A DNA stretch of 64,000 bases, taken from the NCBI RefSeq assembly GCF_009755225.1, contig NZ_WQKZ01000002.1, forward strand, positions 868,001 to 932,000, given 5' to 3'. Shown here piece by piece: positions 32,676-42,900 of the stretch. The position numbers were made by a program, and so were the translations under genes. Source of the DNA: Hymenobacter ginkgonis. Its GTDB lineage: Bacteria; Bacteroidota; Bacteroidia; Cytophagales; Hymenobacteraceae. The stretch's first letter is position 1; the number at the start of each line of letters is the position of its first letter. The notes beneath the pieces were generated by a model that saw only the letters and a program-made list of their open reading frames with translations, was not told where the DNA came from and made no database searches.

Positions 32676-33779
32676 ATGTCTGACTTTTCTGCCGCCGAGC
32701 GCCAGCGCTACCGCCGCCACCTCCAGTTGGCCGAAATCGGCGAAGCCGGCCAGCAGCGCCTGCGCCAGGCCCGCGTGCTGGTAATTGGTGCGGGCGGCCT
32801 GGGCTGCCCTATTTTGCAGTACCTGGCCGCGGCGGGGGTAGGGACGCTTGGCCTGGCCGACGCCGACCAAGTGGAGCTGACCAACCTGCCCCGCCAAATT
32901 CTCTATGGCCCCGCCGACGTGGGCCAGCTGAAAGTAGAAGCCGCTGCCCGCGCCCTGCGCCGCCTCAACGATTTGGTGACGTATGAGTTACACGCCGTGC
33001 GCGTAAGCCCCGCCAACGTACGCGAGCTGGTAGCGGCGTACGATGTGGTGGTCGATGGCTCCGACAATTTTCCGACCCGCTACCTGCTCAACGATGCCTG
33101 CGTGAGCCTGGGCCGGCCGCTGGTGTCGGGCGCCATTTACAAGTTTGAAGGCCAGGTATCGGTGTTCAATTACCAGGGTGGGCCTACCTACCGCTGCCTG
33201 TTTCCCGAGCCGCCGAGCGCCGCCGAAGCACCCGACTGCAACACCACCGGCGTGCTCAATGTGCTGCCTGGCCTCATTGGCACGGTGCAGGCCACCGAGG
33301 CGCTGAAAGTAGTGCTCGGCCTGGGCGACGTGCTCAGCGGCCGCCTCTGGATACTCGACACGCTTAGCTTTCAAAGCCGCACCCTGCGCTTCCGGCGCGA
33401 CCCGGTGCAGAGCCTTCTCAACCTCGACTCGGCGAACCCCGCCGACTACTTCGATGCCAGCTGTGCCCCGGCGCTGCCATTGGCAACGGCCATTAGTGCC
33501 AGCGACTTGCAGGCGCTACTAGCCGCCGCCGAGCCGCCCCTGCTGCTCGATGTGCGCGGCCGCCTCGAGTACCAGCGCCGCCACTTGCCCGGTGCCTTGC
33601 TGCTGCCGCTGCCCGAGCTAGCCGCTCGCGCCGCCGAGGTGCCGCGCACCCGCCCAGTGGTGGTGTATTGCCAAAGCGGCGTGCGCAGTGCCAAAGCCGT
33701 GGAGCTGCTCCAGCGCGACTTTGGGTTTGCTAATCTGCAAACCCTCAGCGGTGGGCTAGAAGAGTATCCGGGTTTTTGA
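32676..33779 (+). CDS. moeB: MoeB-type adenylyltransferase fused to rhodanese domain
   Basis: This encodes 367 residues. The ThiF/MoeB/E1-like domain (about 1-245) has the ATP site VIGAGGLGCPILQYLAAAGVG, the family DGSDNFPTRYLLND and the GTVQATEALKVVLG stretch. A C-terminal rhodanese domain (about 265-365) has LLLDVRGRLEYQRRHLPGA and the active-site loop VYCQSGVRS. MoeB adenylates the C-terminal glycine of MoaD; the rhodanese part can supply sulfur, as in eukaryotic MOCS3. Unlike E. coli MoeB, the two zinc CxxC pairs are not intact (TYRC instead of CYRC, and no second pair). The frame extends to 32586, but the ATG at 32676 gives the normal start. Confidence 0.9.
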   Translation: MSDFSAAERQRYRRHLQLAEIGEAGQQRLRQARVLVIGAGGLGCPILQYLAAAGVGTLGLADADQVELTNLPRQILYGPADVGQLKVEAAARALRRLNDLVTYELHAVRVSPANVRELVAAYDVVVDGSDNFPTRYLLNDACVSLGRPLVSGAIYKFEGQVSVFNYQGGPTYRCLFPEPPSAAEAPDCNTTGVLNVLPGLIGTVQATEALKVVLGLGDVLSGRLWILDTLSFQSRTLRFRRDPVQSLLNLDSANPADYFDASCAPALPLATAISASDLQALLAAAEPPLLLDVRGRLEYQRRHLPGALLLPLPELAARAAEVPRTRPVVVYCQSGVRSAKAVELLQRDFGFANLQTLSGGLEEYPGF

Positions 33780-33953
33780 GGGGGGTAGGGCCTGGGCCGA
33801 AGCTAGCATGTGCCGGTAGCGTGAGGCCAGGCCGCCAGGTTGGCGCTATATTTTGCTGTACATAGCGCTAAAAAATTTAGAAGGAATGAAAACACACGGG
33901 CGGTGTTTAGGGTAATGCAATGACCGGCTTGGCTGGTCTACTTAGTTATCCGC

Positions 33954-34973
33954 ATGAGCAGTTTTACTTTGCCAACCACGCTGCACGACGCCCATGGCCG
34001 GCCGCTAGAATACCTGCGCCTGGCCGTTACGGACCGTTGCAACTTGCGCTGTTTCTACTGCATGCCCGAAGAAGGCATTAAATATATGCCTAAGCACGAG
34101 TTGCTTAGCTATGAAGAAATGCTGCGCCTGGTCGAAATAATGACTCACCTGGGCGTGCGCAAGGTGCGCCTCACTGGCGGCGAGCCTTTCGTGCGGCGCG
34201 ACCTAGTGCCCTTTATGGAGCGCCTGGCCGCCCTACCTGGCCTCGACGACCTGAGCCTCACCACCAACGGCGTACTCACCGCGCCGCACGTGCCTACCCT
34301 GGCCCGCCTCGGCGTGAAGGCCGTGAACCTCAGCCTCGATACCCTCGACCGGCAGCGCTTTTTTGAGATAACGCGCCGCGACGAGTTGCCACAGGTAATG
34401 CGCACATTTTACGCGCTGCTCGATGCGGGTATTCAAGTGAAAATCAACGCCGTCGTGATGGATGGCCGTAATATTCAGGACCTGGTGCCGCTGGCCGAGC
34501 TCACCCGCGACCTGCCGGTAGAAGTGCGTTTTATTGAAGAAATGCCTTTCAACGGGGGTAGCCACGTGGCCACGCCCGAGTCGCTGCCCTGGAACCACCG
34601 CCGCATTCGGCAGCACCTAGAGGCGCACCTCGGCGCGCTCGTGCCGGCCTACACCGCCACCGGGGCCACTGCCGACGAGTATACCATCGCCGGCCACCAG
34701 GGCCGGGTAGGCATCATTGCCGCTTATTCGCGCACTTTCTGCGGCACTTGCAACCGCCTGCGCCTCACCGCCGAAGGTGGCATCAAAACTTGCCTCTACG
34801 ACCAAGGCGTGCTCGACCTGCGCGCCATGCTGCGCGGGGGCGCTACCGACCAGGAAATCGCCCAGGCCCTGAGCCAAGCCTTCTACCACCGCGCCGCCAA
34901 CGGCTTCGAGGCCGAGCGCCTGCGCCCCGTGCACCAACTCAATTTTGAGAGCATGGCCACGATTGGCGGTTAA
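33954..34973 (+). CDS. moaA: GTP 3',8-cyclase (molybdenum cofactor synthesis)
   Basis: This encodes 339 residues. It is a radical-SAM enzyme that starts Moco synthesis by rearranging GTP into 3',8-cyclo-7,8-dihydro-GTP. The N-terminal [4Fe-4S] site is CNLRCFYC (Cys29, 33, 36), followed by RLTGGEPFVRRDL (SAM binding). The C-terminal second cluster site is CGTC-x13-C (TFCGTCNRLRL...KTCLY). The extreme C-terminus lacks the usual GG pair only in part: it ends SMATIGG, so GG is present. The 174-bp leader after moeB holds a small dyad (33843-33868). Confidence 0.96.
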   Translation: MSSFTLPTTLHDAHGRPLEYLRLAVTDRCNLRCFYCMPEEGIKYMPKHELLSYEEMLRLVEIMTHLGVRKVRLTGGEPFVRRDLVPFMERLAALPGLDDLSLTTNGVLTAPHVPTLARLGVKAVNLSLDTLDRQRFFEITRRDELPQVMRTFYALLDAGIQVKINAVVMDGRNIQDLVPLAELTRDLPVEVRFIEEMPFNGGSHVATPESLPWNHRRIRQHLEAHLGALVPAYTATGATADEYTIAGHQGRVGIIAAYSRTFCGTCNRLRLTAEGGIKTCLYDQGVLDLRAMLRGGATDQEIAQALSQAFYHRAANGFEAERLRPVHQLNFESMATIGG

Positions 34974-35045
34974 ATTTTAGGTAGCAGTAAGTAGTTATCC
35001 GGTGATAAGTATTTGCTGCCAATTACTCACTGCATAATTGGAAAA

Positions 35046-35288
35046 ATGAACCTTACCATCGCCCTTTTTGGCATTGCCCGCGAAATCGTGGGGAAGTCGT
35101 CGCTCGACCTCACGGTGCCCGCTGGCCAGTCGGCGGCTGGGTTGCTCGCTGACTTGCGCCTTCAATATCCGGCGCTGGCTGGCTTGCGCAGCTTGGCCGT
35201 AGCTGTCAACAATGAATACGCTGCCGAGGACGTGGCCCTGCACGAGCGCGACGAAATTGCGCTTATTCCACCCGTAAGTGGGGGGTAG
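35046..35288 (+). CDS. moaD: Molybdopterin synthase sulfur-carrier subunit
   Basis: This encodes 80 residues with a ubiquitin-like fold: LTIALFGIAREIVGKSSLDL, split here as LTIALFGIAREI and VGKSSLDL; VNNEYAAEDVAL; and the C-terminal PPVSGG. The terminal Gly-Gly is adenylated by MoeB and thiocarboxylated to deliver sulfur to cyclic pyranopterin monophosphate. The ATG at 35046 gives the family length; the longer frame is not needed. The stop codon TAG lies in the G-rich word GGGGGGTAGGG. Between moaA and moaE. Confidence 0.95.
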   Translation: MNLTIALFGIAREIVGKSSLDLTVPAGQSAAGLLADLRLQYPALAGLRSLAVAVNNEYAAEDVALHERDEIALIPPVSGG

Positions 35289-35319
35289 GGCAATACCTAT
35301 TCTACTAATTAGTAGAGAC

Positions 35320-35354
35320 GAACGTCATGCTGCGCGAAGCGCAGCATGACGTTC
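35320..35354. repeat. Short inverted repeat, GAACGTC family, in the moaD-moaE gap
   Basis: Perfect 16-bp arms (35320-35335 with 35339-35354, GAACGTCATGCTGCGC and its complement) have a GAA triloop. The hairpin interrupts the moa operon and could reduce read-through into moaE or protect the 3' end of the moaD message. Confidence 0.85.
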
Positions 35355-35382
35355 TTGCTAGTTCTTACCAAAATCAAAAACC

Positions 35383-35802
35383 ATGCACCACATTGCCCTC
35401 ACCGACCAGCCCATCGACGTACCTGCCGTGCTGCAAGCCGCCGAATCGGATGAGGCCGGGGCCGTCAATGCCTTCATCGGTACGGTGCGCAACCGCAGCG
35501 ACGGCCGCCGCGTGGTGCGCCTGCACTACGAGGCCTACCCCCCCATGGCGGTGCACCAGCTCGGCCGCGTGGCCGAAATGGCCCAGGAAAAGTGGCCCAT
35601 GCTGCGCCAGGTAGCCGTGACGCACCGCCACGGCACCCTTGAAATAGGCGATGTGGCGGTAGTCGTAGCCGTGTCGACGCCGCACCGCGCCGACTCGTTT
35701 GCCGCCTGCCAATACATCATCGACACGCTAAAGGAAGTTGTACCCATCTGGAAAAAAGAAGAGTACGAAGACGGTACCGTGTGGGTATCGGCCCACCCAT
35801 AG
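35383..35802 (+). CDS. moaE: Molybdopterin synthase catalytic subunit
   Basis: This encodes 139 residues. The MoaE landmarks are GAVNAFIGTVRNRSDGRRV, split here as GAVNAFIGTVR and NRSDGRRV; LHYEAYPPMA; VTHRHGTLEIGDVAVVVAV; and the C-terminal PIWKKEEYEDG with the catalytic lysines. Together with MoaD it converts cyclic pyranopterin monophosphate to molybdopterin. It is convergent with moaC across a shared terminator hairpin. Confidence 0.96.
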   Translation: MHHIALTDQPIDVPAVLQAAESDEAGAVNAFIGTVRNRSDGRRVVRLHYEAYPPMAVHQLGRVAEMAQEKWPMLRQVAVTHRHGTLEIGDVAVVVAVSTPHRADSFAACQYIIDTLKEVVPIWKKEEYEDGTVWVSAHP

Positions 35803-35814
35803 GGTGGGCGCAGC

Positions 35815-35862
35815 CACAAAAAAGCCGGTCATGCTTTGCGAAGCATGACCGGCTTTTTTGTG
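35815..35862. terminator. Bidirectional terminator between moaE and moaC
   Basis: A perfect 22-bp stem (35815-35836 with 35841-35862) has a TGCG loop. The stem holds CCGGTCATGCTT and an A6/T6 outer part, so each strand has a T tract. It resembles the GAACGTC family in its GTCATGCTT core. Confidence 0.9.
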
Positions 35863-35872
35863 CGCAAAAGGC

Positions 35873-36364
35873 TTAGTCTTGGTGGTGGAAGTCGGACTTG
35901 CCGCCCGTCTTTTCCAGTAGCCTAATCTCTTCAATTACAATGTTGTGCGACATGGCTTTGCACATGTCGTACACCGTGAGGGCCGCTACCGAGGCGCCGG
36001 TCAGGGCTTCCATTTCGATGCCAGTTTTGCCCGTCACGCGGGCCGTGCACTCAATTAGGAGCGAATCGGGGGGTAGGACTTCGATACTTACCTGGCAATC
36101 ATCGAGGCCCAGTGGGTGGCAGAGGGGAATAAGGTCGGCCGTTTTTTTGGCCGCCATTACGCCGGCGATAATGGCCGTCTGAAACACCGGGCCCTTGCGG
36201 GTGGGCAAATCGCCGGCCTGCACCAGGGCCACAATGTCGGCTCCGAGGCGCACGCGGGCCCGGGCTCGCGCCACACGCGCCGTAACGGCTTTGCCACCGA
36301 CGTTGACCATGGCCGGCTGGCCGGCGTCGTTGAGGTGCGTGAGTTTGGGGGCTAAATCGGACAT
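35873..36364 (-). CDS. moaC: Cyclic pyranopterin monophosphate synthase
   Basis: This encodes 163 residues from the ATG at 36364; 20 more in-frame residues upstream are not family-like. MoaC motifs are MVNVGGKAVTARVARA, KGPVFQTAIIAGVMAAKKT, the catalytic-site LIPLCHPLGLDDC, and GIEMEALTGASVAALTVYDMCKA, split here as GIEMEALTGASV and AALTVYDMCKA. It converts the MoaA product into cyclic pyranopterin monophosphate. It is on the opposite strand to moaADE but convergent and adjacent, so all Moco steps up to molybdopterin are encoded here; the Mo-insertion genes moeA and mogA are not in the window. Confidence 0.96.
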   Translation of the reverse strand: MSDLAPKLTHLNDAGQPAMVNVGGKAVTARVARARARVRLGADIVALVQAGDLPTRKGPVFQTAIIAGVMAAKKTADLIPLCHPLGLDDCQVSIEVLPPDSLLIECTARVTGKTGIEMEALTGASVAALTVYDMCKAMSHNIVIEEIRLLEKTGGKSDFHHQD

Positions 36365-36426
36365 GAAGGGAGTGGCTGGCGAAAACACAAAGTACGGGCT
36401 ACCGGCCTCAGTGGCTAGAACCACTC

Positions 36427-36495
36427 AGCGCCAAGGGGGCATAAAAAGCGTTTTCTGCACCTTGTGTCAAGCGCTTTTTATGCCCCCTTGGCGCT
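36427..36495. repeat. Inverted repeat upstream of moaC
   Basis: Perfect 24-bp arms (36427-36450 with 36472-36495, AGCGCCAAGGGGGCATAAAA and onward) have a 21-nt loop. It begins with GCGCCAA/TTGGCGC, like the inverted repeat at 6.3 kb. It sits on the 5' side of moaC and about 420 bp before the giant gene. Confidence 0.82.
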
Positions 36496-36915
36496 ACTAC
36501 TCGGCCCGATGCGCCACTCGCGCCAGTAGTTCTAACTCGGCGCCGGGCGGCTACTACTCGCGGGTAGCTACTAGGTACTAGAAGTGTGGGTTGGGGGTGG
36601 TGCCTAATCGCCCAAACGACCTCCATCCAAAACCAGCCGTGCTCGACAGAAAAATGTTTCCAGCTAAGTTGAATTAATCAATTCATAGAATAGTTCAACT
36701 CTAATGTTGGTTAACTATCGCCTAATTTTTTCACTTTAAGGTGATAAAGTTTTCTGGTTTAAAGATAATCATTCATTTACTTTTTCCCTGCCCAGTGTCA
36801 TTTTTTATAACCAGCTAATTGTGCAAACTTTGCGTACCTATAGGATAAAGCTCGCCTTTCTGGATTTAGACAGTAACGCGTTTTTACTATTTTTTTCCAT
36901 TATTATTTTCCTTTC
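36496..36915. other. AT-rich intergenic region before the giant adhesin-like gene
   Basis: About 420 bp; roughly the last 270 are much richer in A and T than the genes around. I see no ORF of merit and no clean TAnnTTTG box. It presumably holds the promoter of the 2665-residue protein gene. Confidence 0.5.
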
Positions 36916-39900
36916 ATGAAAACATTCCTACTTGGACTTTTTGCTATTTTCTGGAGTAACCTGGCAATTGGGCAAACCTTGTATACGTTCAATGGTGGGG
37001 GCACCAGCGGCAATTGGAATAATAGCAATACTTGGACCACCGACCCTACGGGCTCGACCAAAGTTGCCTCTCGCGTGCCAACTGCCAACGACAATGTGGT
37101 GGTGACGAATAGCTTCGTGGTATCGGTAACTGACCCCATCGCTACTACGGGGCTCAAGGTTACCATACAGCGCGGTGGGGTACTCGATTTGACGTCGAGC
37201 ACCGCGACGTTTGCCCAGCTAAGCAGCCTTTCGGGCCAGGGAACGCTGCGCATCGGTGCGCCTTACTTCCCTAGCATTGCGATGGGCAATAACAACTTTG
37301 ATGATGCCAATACCGGCACCGTCGAGTTTTACAACTGGCCAGCGGGGCTTACGGTGCTGCCGCAGCCAACTTCGGGGCAATACAACAACCTGCGCCTGCT
37401 TAATACAACCGCTACGGCCTACACGGCACAGCTCGACAATACGCTAACGCTAACGGGCAGCCTGACGCTGACGCGCACCAACACTACGGTTGCTACCCCC
37501 CTCGTTTCGTTTAACCTAGGCAAAACGGCCAGCACTAACCGCACGCTTAATGTGCAGGGCGACATTGCGGTGGGTGCCGGCACGGCGCTGGGCGTCACGG
37601 CCGTGACGGGCTCGCATACACTAAACGCGGGTGGCAGCTTTAGCAACGCGGGCACGGTGAACCTGCACAACGGTACCACCAATGATAACCAAGTAGCCCT
37701 GCTCAATTTCATGGGGGCTACTGACGCCAATTTTGCCTGCAACGGCCCTACCGACCTCGATATTTTGCAGGTAAACAAGGGCATTGACAGCCAGGTACTG
37801 CTCAACGTGACCGGCACTGCCAGCAGCACCGCGCAAGGCAACCTACGCCTGAACCACGTCGGCAACGGTCGGCTGCTCGTGCTGATTAACGGCGTGGCCA
37901 AGTTTGGCGGCAATATCTACCTGGCGAAAATTCACAACGGTAACGTTGAGAACTCCCCGGCCAACGACCCGGCCTCCGGCTGGTGGGAGCTGGGCTCCCC
38001 CACCACCAGCCCTACCCTGTGGGTGGCCGGCGCGCAGATATATAACGACAACGCTTCTGCATTCATCATTTACGGTACATACCGCATTAGCAGCGGCACG
38101 CTATCCACCAAAACCCCCGACGCCATGGTAATTCGGGAAGATGGCCAGGTGCTGATTGAGGGCGGGGTTACTTCGGTTAATAAATACCGGCCGTCCAGCA
38201 CTTCGGCCACGCATCGGGGCTCATTTATAATGACGGGCGGCACATTTGAGAGCCTAGGCACGGTGGCCCGCCTGGGCAACGACCAGTTCGCGCGCTTCTC
38301 GATTCCTTACGTGACGCAGGCCTTCCGGATGACGGGGGGCACGCTACGGGTGCAAAATCCGAATACCAACGGCATTGATGGCTTGTTTCATATTGGGGTG
38401 AACCCCAACAACGCCATCGTATCCGGCGGTACGATTGAGGTGATACTGCCCGGCTCCAACGTGAACGGCACCATCCTGACTACGGCGCCCCTGTGGAACC
38501 TCACCATTAAGAAAGCGGCGGCGGCTGGCACCAGCAAAGCGCTGCTCGACGCCGTGGCCGTGCCCGCCGCCTACACCAGCGGGGCTACCACGACGGCGCA
38601 GCCCCTGACGGTACTCAACAACTTTACCATCGACGGCACCAACCCCACGACGTTTGACGCCAACGCACAAAACCTGAACATCCAGGGGACGCTTACCATT
38701 GCCTCTGGCAGCAAGTACCTGCCCGGCAACAACACCACGACTTTCAGCGGCGGCCAGGACCAGCAGCTAGTCAATAACGGCGCCATCGGCGCGGCGGCTA
38801 CCCTCAACACGTTCTATAACTGGGTGGTGGACAAATCGGCGGGCACGCTGGTGCTGGCCGGCACGGCCAAAACCTACACCGTGGCCGCCGCCGGCACCCT
38901 GAGCTTGCTCAACGGCGTGCTCAGCGACAACGGCAGCACCATCAACGTGCTGGGCAACATGGTCAACTCGGCCTCGCACACCAGCGGCGGCGGCACGGGC
39001 AGCATCACGCTTGCCGGAAGCACCAACCAGACGGTGAGCGGCAACGACATGGGCGTGTTTGGCAACCTCAACATCAACAGCAGTGTGGCCGCCGGTGGGG
39101 TGGCGGCCACGTTTACGGCCAACATGAGCGTGGCCAACGCGCTTACATTCATCAGCGAGAATATTCTGGCTATTGGGGCCAATCGGCTATCGCTCACTAA
39201 TGTGGGTGCCGGCGATGCCGCAATTTCCGGCGTGTTTTCCAACAAATGCTTTGTGCAAACGGCCGGTAACCAGAGCGACCTGGGCCTACAAAAAACCTAC
39301 GGCGGAGCCGATAGCTTTGTCTTCCAGGTGGGCACGGGCACTAAGTACGCGCCAGCTACGGTGAAGCTCGCTCTGGCCACGACCCTGGCCAAGTACGGCC
39401 AGGTAAGCGTGAGCCCGGTGGCCGCCCGCAACCCCTTCGTGACCAACGGCACCGCTGGCTCGCTGGCTTACTACTGGAAAGTGCGTAGCACGGGCTTTGG
39501 CACCATCCCCTCCGGAGCCATTAACATGAGCTTCACTATGACGAACACAGATGCCTCGGGCACGCTCACCAGCTACGTGCCCGGCCGCTACTCCGCTACC
39601 GCCGTCGCCTGGACGCCGCAGTACACCGATGTGAACCTGGTAGTGGAAAGGGCCACCACTGCCGTTATCAATTTCAATAGCCTCAACCAGTTTGAGGGTG
39701 AATACACCGCCGGCCTGCCCGCCGCCTTCGGCACCGTAACGGCCTACTACAGCCGCGCGAGCGGCACCTGGGCTACCCCGGCCACCTGGAGCACGGTCGG
39801 CTTCAATGGGGCCGCTGCCACCGCCGCCCCGGCCGCCAACAACCCCGTATTTATCGGCTCGGCCAGCGGCAAAATCTATCATAATGTGACGGTAGCCGCC

Positions 39901-42900
39901 AACGGCGCCAATTCGGGCTCGCTGGTGATTGACCGCGGCTCGACGATGGACGTAGGCATCACCACCGGCCACAACTTTGGTGCGCTGCCCGATGCCAAAG
40001 TAGGCGGCTCGGGGCGGCTGCGCGTGAGCTCCAGCGGGGCCACGGCCACCTTCCCTGGTGGCGACTTTGGTTCTTTTCTGCAAGAGAACGGCGGCACGGT
40101 GGAATACTACACTAATACCACCAATAACCAAGATTTTACGGTGCCCGCTACGTCGACCACGACCATCGGCGCTACCACGACTACGCTGGCGCTGAACTCA
40201 TACAAAAACTTGTCGCTGGATGCCGGCGCCAGCCGCACTATCACCCTGCCCAACCTCGACCTGCGGGTGTTCTCGCAGCTGAAAACCGGCACCTCGGGCG
40301 GCACGGGCACAGTGCTGTTGAGCGCGGCCGCCAGCGGCAACCTGCGCGCCGACTCGCTCATCGCGGTGCAGGCGGGCACCTTGCGCTACCCCAACGGCGT
40401 GGTCCGCACCCTGACCGCCAACACCGACGTGCGCATCGACGCCAACGCCAAGTTTGACGTGAACAGCACGGGCACGGCCGTGGCCAACGCCCTGACCATC
40501 GGCGGCTCGCTGACTAACAACGGCGTGCTGGATTTCAACCTCGGCGCCAGCCGAATAGTTAACCTGACCTTCCTGGGCGGCCAGAATGCGAATTTCACCG
40601 GCACTACCGGCACCCTCACCGACCTTTACACCCTAACCCTGAACAAGGGGGTAGGGCAGGCCGCCACTCTGAACCTGGACGTGGCCGGCTCGCTCACTAC
40701 GCCTGCCAGCAGTTGGCTCACACTCACTAACGGCACACTGCGCTACGCCAAGACGACGGGCACGCTCGGCATTCACAATGCCGACAGCCCGTACCTGATT
40801 CCGAGCACGGCGGGCCTGACCGTGGACGCCGTAGGCGCCGACGTGACGGTGGCTACCGGCCCCACTGCCACCACCGACAACACGACCCCGGCCAACAACA
40901 CCAGCGCGGTTTCGGACTTGAAGCTGGCCGGCCAGCTCCAGGTATTGCAGGGTAAGCTGAGCGTAGGTACGGCCACTGGCCTGGGCAACGACCTCGAATA
41001 TGCTAGCGCCGGCGCCCCAACCATCCGGGTGGGTCCAGCCGGCACCCTGTACGTGAACGGCCAGATTCGGCGCACCACGGCCAACACCAACGGCTCGCTG
41101 CGCTACGACCAGACCGGCGGCAGCGTCGAGATTCGCGGCGCCCGCGCCGAAGTGTACCAGAACAACGAGCGCGGCTTGTTTGAAGTGCAGGGCTCCGGCA
41201 GCATCTTCCGCATGAGCGGCGGCACGCTGGCCCTGCGCGGCACCAACACCCGCCCTACCATTATCGCCGACCTCTACCTGCGCCCCGACTCGACGGTGGT
41301 GACCGCTGGTACCATGGTGCTGGGCAACACCGTGGCCGGCAACATCACAGTGAGCGTGGAGTCGCTGGTGCCGCTCTACGATATGAAGGTGGAAGCCGGC
41401 AACGACGCCACCAGTACCAACACGGGCTTGCTCACGGGCGTGAACCCACTGCGGCTGCAAGGCTCGCTGACCATTTCCAACAACTTTGCCTACTTCAACG
41501 CTAACGGTCTGGGGCTGAGCATCGACCGCGACCTGCTGAACAACAACGCTTCGGCCAATACGGGCCTGGCCAACGGCGGCTTCCAGCCTGGCACTGCTAC
41601 CCAGACCACGATTTTCACCGGCAAGGGCCCGGTGGTGCAGCAGATTACGAGCACCACGACCGGCAACCTCACCGTGTTTGGGGGCTTGGTTGTGAACAAC
41701 GCCCAAACCGGCGGCACCCTGCAGCTGGGCCGCAACGCCCGCGTTATCGGCACGCTCACCATTGCCAAGGGCACGCTGGCTGACAATGGCCAGACGCTGA
41801 CCGCGCTGGGCGACGTAGTGAACACGGCCACCCACACCAGCGCCACGGGGGGGAGCCTCACGCTGGCTGGCACCGTGAACCAGAACATTGACGGCAACGG
41901 CAAGGGCAAGTTTGGCAACGTTATCCTCAACAATAGCACGGGCGCCACCACCCTAGCCGACCAGGAAATTACGGGCGTGCTCACCCTGACCAGCGGTGTG
42001 CTCACCATCGGCTCTAACCTGCTGAGCTTGAGCAATACTGCGGCTGGCGCGGTGACGGGCTTCAACAGCACGAATTTTATTCGTACCAACGGCATCGTGG
42101 CCGACCTAGGCGTGCGCAAAAGCTACCCTGCCGGGGCCTCGGACTTTACGTTTCCCATTGGCGCGGCGGCCAAGTACACGCCCGTGCGCATGAATGTGAC
42201 TACCAACTCGGCCGCTGGCACGCTCACCGTGCAGCCCATCGACCTGGCGCACCCCTCTACCACCGACCCGGCGGCCAAGGAGCTGAGCTTTTACTGGAAA
42301 GTGCGCAGCACGGGTTTTAGCGCCACGCCTATCGTCACGCAGGTATTTAACTACATCGACAATGGCGTGGGCAATGACGTGAACGGCACCGAAGCCAACT
42401 ACAAGCTGGGCCGCTTCCTGAATGGGGCCTGGGTGCCGCAGAATGGCCTGCCGCTTGTAGGCTATGCAGTAAACACAACGGCTAATACCTTAATTAACAC
42501 CGAAGCCACCTACTTCGACGGCGACTACACCGGCGGCGAGGCTTCGGAGTTTGGCAGCGTGCCCACGTTTTACAGCCGCAACTCTACGGCCGGGCAGGCG
42601 GGCGGAGCCAGCTGGGACAACCCCACTACCTGGACTACTAACTCCGACGGCTCAAACCCGATTGTGGCCCTCACTACCTACCCCACCGCGGCCAACCCGG
42701 TGGTTATCCGCAGCGGTCACCTCGTCAATTCGACGGCGGGTGATAAGGGTGCGGCCACCTTGCAGCTGCTGGGCACCGGCATCCTGGACCTGGGCGCCTC
42801 GACGGCTAACAACTTCAATACCGTGACGGGCACCGGTACCGTGCGCATCGGCTCAGCCTTGTTTCCGGCCGGCAACTACTCGGCCTTCGTGGCGGCTACC

